NCBI GenBank assembly: GCA_027946555.1
Contig: JAPEVC010000097.1
Location: 62,001-126,000, forward strand
Reading direction: 5' to 3'
Source of the DNA: Gnomoniopsis sp. IMI 355080
Lineage: Eukaryota; Ascomycota; Sordariomycetes; Diaporthales; Gnomoniaceae
DNA: 64,000 bases
Under the pieces are notes generated by a model. The model searched no databases, was not told where the DNA came from, and saw nothing but the letters and a program-made list of their open reading frames with translations. Positions 57,608 to 64,000 of this stretch are shown in pieces (within the stretch, counting starts at the first letter, position 1; each line of letters opens with the position of its first letter). A program made the position numbers and the translations under genes.

Positions 57608-59290
57608 GTAAGCAGGTAGCCTGACCAGCTATCAGCTGGGTTGAACTCAAGGTGCGATCTTTGGAGATGGTCGGGTCCGATTATCAGAGTCTTTCTTGTG
57701 GGAGAAGACGACGTTGGTAGGTACCTAAGTACTGGACACGGGTGGCTGGCTCGAAATGATCTGTTTGGGCAATCTGTATGCTCAGAGGCAGGTACCCTGA
57801 GTAGGTATCTAGGTAACTAGATGCCCTCGCCAAGGTAGTGCGCCCTTTCCTTCTCCTGTCAATACCTATTAGATACCTAGATACCCAAGTAGGCAGGGAC
57901 GTTAGTGGCGCACAAGCCCGCCCCCCCCCCCCCCCCAAAAAAAGGATTCAACTCCCAAATTATGCCAGCCTACAAGACCATGGCAATTCCGAGTTGATGA
58001 GCCAGACTGCTCGAAGAGACGTGAGACAGGAGCCAGGGAAATCAGATCGTCACAGCTCAGAATAAGGATTTAATAAGTATAAGAGCCGGGGTTGCGGCCG
58101 AAGGACGGGGCATTCGAGCTGCATATCAGCCCGACTAGAGTCGCACAAACTTGCAAAGATAGGAAATGAAAGGAACCACTCAGTCCGACTGCGTATGACT
58201 TCCTACCCAACTATCCAGATAGCTTGGCATAGGTAAGTCTTGGTTTCTACGCTGCATACAGGGTCCACCTGTGTCGAAGCCCCTTCAAGCGAGATGTTAT
58301 TGTCTCGTCCGAACGGCCGTCAATTCTAGCCAGCGACACTGGACGTCAAACTCTAAAGAATGAAATCTTTGAAGGCTGTCAGGGTGGTAAAGCTGACTCC
58401 TGAAAACTTGTCCAAGTTGTTGTATGGCCTTTGCTAAAAGTTTGGGTGGGCACTCTGCCATATAGCACAAAGAAAATGCTGCTTCTTAGTTTGATTGAAA
58501 GGTGTACGTCCACTTCCAGTTCCTGCTGACCGTATTGGCGCACGCGCTTGTACCCCTGAGGACGTCCAATGACCTGTAGTTTTTTGGCCATGCCTTACGC
58601 AAAAGTGCACCCGCCTAGCATGAATCCCAAGATATGTTCAGGGTCGGGAACGGTGCAGAGGAAATGCCTTCAGCTGAACTACTTGTCCGTGGAAAACGTG
58701 TGCGTGGTTCGCTGTTAATGAAGTGTACAACAGATGGCGCGCATTTCCTGTCTCTTTATCGAGGATTGCTGAAGACTTTGGCAGGGGGTTCGGCAAAGTA
58801 CTGCAATCAACCTGACTTCAGGGTTGGCTCATACGTGCGTGCCTGCTGGTCAGCGCGCATGGCGTGAATTTCGAAGCCAGCGCTGCGGAGGGTCCATATC
58901 CACTAGCAAGAAAATGAACCAAATGACGACAGCCGATAGGAACTGGCGCCGGAGGCCAAATGATGTTGTGACCTGAGTCGTGAAGTTGTCGTCGGGACGT
59001 GACGCGCCACAGCCGCGGAAAGGGGGGGGGAGACAACATGGGCCTCTTGCCAGGACGGGTGTGGCTGAAAGGTAACTCCAGGTCGCAAAGAGTGCACGCA
59101 ATCGAGAAAGTTTGACCGATGATCCACTCTGTCTAAGGTTTGCAAAGACCGGCCCGAAGCTCGAGCGAGAGGGTAAACCCGCCACTCAGGGGACGGCCTG
59201 TAAGGCCTAGGCTCTATGTGAGAGACCTTCGGAAGGGGGGATATCCCTCCCGCGCGAGCGCTGCGGGCGCTCCGTTCAAAGCCCTTTAGT
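57608..59290. other. Intergenic upstream of the HORMA gene
   Basis: Holds the HORMA promoter and a C16A7 run at 57921-57943. TAGGTA-type motifs cluster at 57715-57728, 57796-57818 and 57868-57890. A nine-G run lies at 59022-59030. No coding frame is supported. Confidence 0.5.
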
Positions 59291-59741
59291 GACCGTGCAC
59301 CGACCACCAACGGGGGGCGGGGGCTTCCACTCTAACTGGACTGCAGCGGCACTCGCATCGTCTCCTGCTCCTGCTCCGTGCTCCAAAACCGTGGTGGAAA
59401 GTGACCAAGATCTCTACTCCACCACTGCGAGACATCCTTCCCACGCACTGCAATCTTTTGTTCAGACACACACCCATCATCGACCAACGTTCTCCTTTTG
59501 ACATACTGTTCCCCATGTTCATGTCTCCAAATCTGCTGTGTTGTTGACCAGCACTCCTCCGTGTTGTGTCGTGTCTGTCCGAGTTGTGCAACTATTAGTG
59601 CTTTGGCGCTTACGCTTTTCTCACCCGCCTTTCCATTTCCTCTGCCTGCCCCGTTCTCGCTCAGCCTCAGCCTGATCTGAGGCCTCGAACCCGATCCCGA
59701 CCACCTCGCGTGCCTATCCCTCTCGTGATCACCACAACATC

Positions 59742-59772
<31 letters not shown>

Positions 59773-60346
59773 GCCTATCACGACCCGACTCCAACATCTG
59801 GTCTGGCAAGAGGCATACTTGCATGTTTTGACGGGGGCGATACCAACAAAGAGTTGGGCTCGTTTGATTCTACTCCCAGGGGCTGCGCTATGTTCTACGG
59901 CGTTTGAGATCGAGAAAAAGAATCCATCAGTCATCCTCGACCGTTCCTGACTCTCACTCATCTTACGCCCAACGAACCGACTCGACAACCACAACCCGAT
60001 CAATTATCCGGACCTCTACAGACCACCAACTCCAACCTTACTCCGACTCTCCCTGTGCACCCCCTGCACAGCAACCTCCAGGACGCGTTGCTCAACAACC
60101 GCCCGCTCTTGCACGACTTTAGATTTCATTCCCAGGACGCGTAAATAGGGAGCCTATTTTGTCATACAGGACCTTGCCGGCCGCTCTACCTCGATTGCAA
60201 AAGCTCTTGGTGTACTGTCGGCCATTGTCTTCGTCGAGTCTCAAGTCAGCTTCATCCGCCTTGCCACGACCAACAATCTCACCAACCGACCATCACGACC
60301 GTTACGATTTGCCCTGTCTTCCGCCCTCGGGTGGTCTCTGCCGGCC
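59291..60346 (+). promoter_or_regulatory. Putative long leader and promoter of CDC4 with short uORFs
   Basis: About 1 kb, pyrimidine-rich, with a GTCCTC repeat (CGTCCTCGTCCTCGTCCTCG, near 59748-59770). Three short ATG frames precede the main start: 59515-59547 (10 residues), 59823-59831 (2 residues) and 59890-59907 (5 residues); no other ATG lies between the last and 60347. If transcribed, these could lower CDC4 translation. The transcription start is not known. Confidence 0.45.
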
Positions 60347-63300
60347 ATGTCTCTCGTGCCCCCTTCCAAGGGATCGCCTCCGGCTCAAAAGATCACAGAA
60401 AATCGACGTCCTCGCACAAATCAGAGACTCACAGTCAGCTTCGACGACGACGACGAATCTGACCCGGCTGCAAATGCCTCCAGATTACAGTACGAGGTGG
60501 CAGAATGTGTAGAAACGAAGACCATCACGACGACCACGACCACCAAGCGCTCCTTCCCACCCCTGTTTATCAGACAGCCCCGGGCCCTGGAAGCCTTGGA
60601 TTCGAAAGAGTATCCTCTAGCCCACGGTCCCACTCCACCAGACTTGCGAAAGTTCTCACTGGACCTGAATGAGAACGACGACGAATTTGCCTGGTCCTTT
60701 CCGGTCTACGAGCCGGCTTCTCCACGCCCTGAATATCAGGTCAGTATTGGTTGAATGCGGCTGGCTTTGAGCCGATTTCCCATGTTAATATACTATTCCA
60801 CAGACAAAGTCCCTCGAATTCGACGAGAGTATCAAGTCTAACTCCGAGCGTGGTACCCCGGCTCCCGAACCCGTACAACAGTCCCCAAAGCTTGTCACAG
60901 AATCACAGACGCGGAGATCACGTCGACATGCATCTAATCCAGCTGCCGCGGCTTCCAGCAGTAAATCCTCGCAGAGGTCGTCACGCAGCCATGCAGCGAC
61001 CTCTAGTGCATCTGACAATCTTCGCAGGGCTGTCTCACACGGTACAAGAGACCGAACTACCCGGCAGTCCTCGCAATATTTGGCAACCCCAGATCGTTCG
61101 GAGCTGCGAGGGGCCAGTACTGAATGGCCGCAGAGACTTCGGCCCCTGAATGTAGACAGGCTTGCCGAGGCCGCAGCTTCCAGTCCCAGCCAGATCACCA
61201 CGGCCTATGATGCTGCAAGTCCCGCTGGTAGCGAGTCTCATACGGTCTTCAGCAGCAACGTGGCGACGCCCCCCATCACAGATGCTGATATGGAGCCGTT
61301 TACCAATGTCCTTGACGAAGTGCGCCCTGTCTCGGCTCGAACGTCGCAGCCACCCCGGCCGTCTATTACCGTTGCTGCAGGAGACGCAAGCCTACCTAGC
61401 CCTAGGTTGTCGCCCACATTGGCTGCCGCTCAGCTACACACAACTGAACAGCAGGATGACGCGGTCGAGGAGGAGGAAAGCGCAAGCTTGTCGACAAGTC
61501 TCGCCAGATCCTCTCGCCGCCGCTGGAATGACGATGCCCAAGAGACACAATCGACGATAGGTATGGATATGGACTTAGCCCTAGTCGATGACGAATCACC
61601 TTCCAGTCGCGACCGGAACTCGTTCGACCGCTCCCTCAGCATGTTGGATACCCGCTCCATGCTTGAATCCTTCGATTCTATGCCGAACGAAATGAAATCG
61701 TTCATGATGTACCAGTTCCTGCGCAGATGTCCCCGGAAAACTTTGCACATGGTCGCCGACGTTGTGAATCCGGCGCTTAAGTGTGATTTCCTCAGGCAGC
61801 TACCGGTTGAGCTTGGCCTTCACGTGCTGTCTTTTCTCGACCACCGAGATCTTTGTCGCTCGGCGCAGGTCTCGAAGCACTGGCGCAATCTCATCGACAC
61901 CAATGAGACCGGCTGGAAGGAACTATTCGACAGGGACGGATTCAAGCTTGCGCCCGGTGAGCTCAAGAAGGCTATCTGTCAAGGATGGGGTTGGCAAGAT
62001 CCCGAGGGCCCAGAAGGTGCCGAACTGGACGTCAGCCTGCAAAACCGGCTCACTTCAACCGAGGCCGAATTGCGGTGTCCCAAGAACGAGGTCACGTACC
62101 CAAAGCTTCGCTCCTCAAAACGGAAACGCAGAATGGACAACCATGGCAACCAAGACCGCATCAAGCGTCGTGCCAGTGCTCAGGAATCTCCCAAGGATGA
62201 GCAGCCTTTGTCTCCAGCCAAGCTTTTCAAGCCTGATGGTCCCATATCTGCCGCCAGTGAGGCAGCGCTCGCTGTCCCTGACCCCCAGATCGGCCTCGCG
62301 AGTCTGCGCAGACTGCACTTATTCAAGTCCCTCTATCGCCGACACTACATGATCCGCTTGAGCTGGACCAGTGGCAAGGTCAAGCCTGGTCACGTCGCCT
62401 TCGCAGCCCACCCTCGTCACGTCATAACCTGCCTGCAATTTGACGACGACAAAATCATTACTGGCAGTGATGATACCTTGATTCACGTCTACGATACCAA
62501 AACCGGAAAGCTGCGGAAGAAGCTCGAGGGTCACGAGGGTGGCGTTTGGGCCTTGCAATATGAGGGCAACACACTCGTGTCTGGTAGCACCGACCGATCT
62601 GTTCGTGTCTGGGACATTGAGAAGGGTCTGTGCTCACAAGTGTTTTATGGGCACACTTCTACCGTCCGTTGTCTTCAGATCCTCATGCCCACCGACACTG
62701 GCAAGACCTTCAATGGTGAGCCGGTTATGATGCCGCCTAATCCTCTTATCATCACTGGCTCTCGAGACAGCCAATTACGTGTCTGGAGACTACCTGAGGC
62801 AGGATCTCGAAGGTATATCCAGACTGGTCCTCCTGCTAATGACGCGGAGTGTCCATACTTTGTCCGAATCTTGAGTGGTCACACGCACTCCGTTCGCTCA
62901 ATCGCGGCGCACGGTGACATCCTGGTGTCTGGTAGTTACGACGCGACGGTTCGCGTATGGCGTATCAGTACAGGAGAGGCCCTTCACGTCCTCCATGGAC
63001 ACACACAGAAGGTCTACAGCGTCGTGCTTGATCACAAGAGGAACCGGTGCATCTCCGGGTCGATGGACTCTTTTGTTAAAATTTGGGACCTTGACACCGG
63101 CGCGTGCCTACACACGCTCGAGGGCCATACGCTCCTAGTCGGCCTCCTAGACCTCCGTGACGAGCGACTCGTCTCCGCCGCTGCTGACAGCACTCTCCGC
63201 ATTTGGGATCCCGAGAATGGCAAGTGCAAGAACACCTTAATGGCTCACACGGGCGCTATTACTTGTTTCCAGCATGATGGCCAGAAAGTGATTAGTGGAA

Positions 63301-63615
63301 GCGAGAAGACGGTCAAAATGTGGGACATCGCGTCTGGCGACTGCATACAAGACCTGTTGACCGAACTTGGTGGTGTGTGGCAGGTCAAATTTGACGAGCG
63401 AAGATGCGTTGCTGCTGTCCAGAGAGACAATCTTACATACGTTGAGGTCAGTACTCGATACTCATATGAATCTAAGGCTGGTCCTTTGCTAACGTTTCTC
63501 ATGCCAGATCCTGGACTTCGGCGCAGTGCGCGACGGGAAGCCACCTGAGGAGCTGGGAAAGCGCATTCTACTCAATGCGCCCGAGGTTCAACGCCTCATC
63601 GAGGAGGAGCCCTAG
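60347..63615 (+). CDS. CDC4: Cdc4: F-box/WD40 substrate receptor of an SCF ubiquitin ligase
   Basis: Three exons: 60347-60739, 60804-63446 and 63508-63615, 1047 residues; introns of 64 and 61 bases (GTCAGT both). The N-terminal 380 residues are disordered. A dimerisation-like helix (about 410-455: MPNEMKSFMMYQFLRRCPRKT) precedes the F-box, LPVELGLHVLSFLDHRDLC (about 462-480), and then eight WD40 blades from about 660 to 1010, with repeating GSxDxxxRVW units such as LVSGSTDRSVRVWD and ISGSMDSFVKIWD. The end is ILDFGAVRDG. Cdc4 recognises phosphorylated degrons on cell-cycle inhibitors (Sic1-like), transcription factors and others for ubiquitination in the nucleus. Basic KRKRR lies between F-box and propeller. 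The model is close to complete. Confidence 0.94.
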
Positions 63616-64000
63616 GTGTCTTATATTCATGTTGACAACTAAGCATGGGCCTTGGTTTATTTGTGACGCACGCGCACACACCTTGCGCTTAGATACACAT
63701 ATACGATTTTCTTCACAGAAGCAAGCGAGGCATTTGGTAATTACGAACACGAAACGCTGGGAACTGGGCACAGAAAAAGTTTTCAGGGCGGTTTTTTTTT
63801 CCCTCATGGAGACTGCGGGCGGCGCGACATACGCGGTGTTGTACATATGCATATTGGTTGTTTCTTTGTCTGACAAGCCTGTTCACCACGGTTCTTACGG
63901 CACGGTTGGCATTGTGTACGTGTGTTTGTTTTGTTTGCGGGATTTTGTCACCACATACCCAACTCAAAGGGAAGAGGCGCGGGTGGGTCCTGTTTTAAAG
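63616..64000. other. 3' region of CDC4
   Basis: About 385 bases to the window end. No supported frame; a T-rich run (GGTTTTTTTTTC, about 63791-63802) may belong to the terminator. Confidence 0.45.

Overview
The window is nuclear DNA from a filamentous ascomycete fungus (Pezizomycotina). The evidence is many short introns of about 50-100 bases with GTNNGT donors, CTAAC/CTGAC-like branch sites and AG acceptors, genes on both strands with large spacers, and proteins of fungal type: a MED7 subunit with fungal spacing, a CDC4 F-box/WD40 protein, an ascomycete laccase with a DSGI end, a cutinase, a GH92 mannosidase and a modin-like protein. The class is not certain. The cutinase, laccase and small secreted proteins suit a plant-associated or saprotrophic lifestyle, but that is inference. 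No CRISPR, rRNA or convincing tRNA was seen. All gene models were built by hand from reading frames and splice signals.

Region 1-10 kb: the end of a membrane protein (1-818), a secreted GH92 mannosidase (1238-3643, minus), an amino-acid permease (4498-6486, minus), and a Mn-type cation diffusion facilitator (8472-9865, plus). Region 10-22 kb: a possible 61-residue tail-anchored protein, then three co-directional genes (a fumarate-reductase-like flavoprotein, a TRI12-like MFS transporter and a short-chain dehydrogenase), a Tc1/mariner relic, and an orphan secreted protein. Region 24-28 kb: a laccase converging on a DUF3500 protein. Region 29-34 kb: a conserved membrane protein and a modin-like protein. 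Region 36-39 kb: a cutinase and a six-cysteine secreted peptide whose intron-retained form would also have six cysteines.

Region 39-44 kb holds housekeeping genes: MED7 divergent from a ZNF830-like zinc-finger protein, and an F-box protein with two RPEL-like motifs after its F-box. Region 44-64 kb begins with a gene-poor 6.5 kb, then has a conserved 110-residue Cys protein, a LAMTOR1/Meh1-like lysosomal/vacuolar anchor, a Ser/Thr-rich secreted protein, a six-exon HORMA-domain protein with a 23-base exon, and CDC4 with a long upstream region carrying short uORFs.

Functionally, the secreted enzymes (mannosidase, laccase, cutinase) are scattered among housekeeping genes and do not form a recognisable secondary-metabolite cluster: there is no polyketide or peptide synthase. 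The plus-strand run at 11.8-19.2 kb is the only set that looks like a small metabolic group. I did not find a clearly new multi-gene system. The best leads are the six-cysteine peptide with two possible C-terminal ends, the F-box/RPEL protein, the HORMA gene, and the orphan secreted protein.
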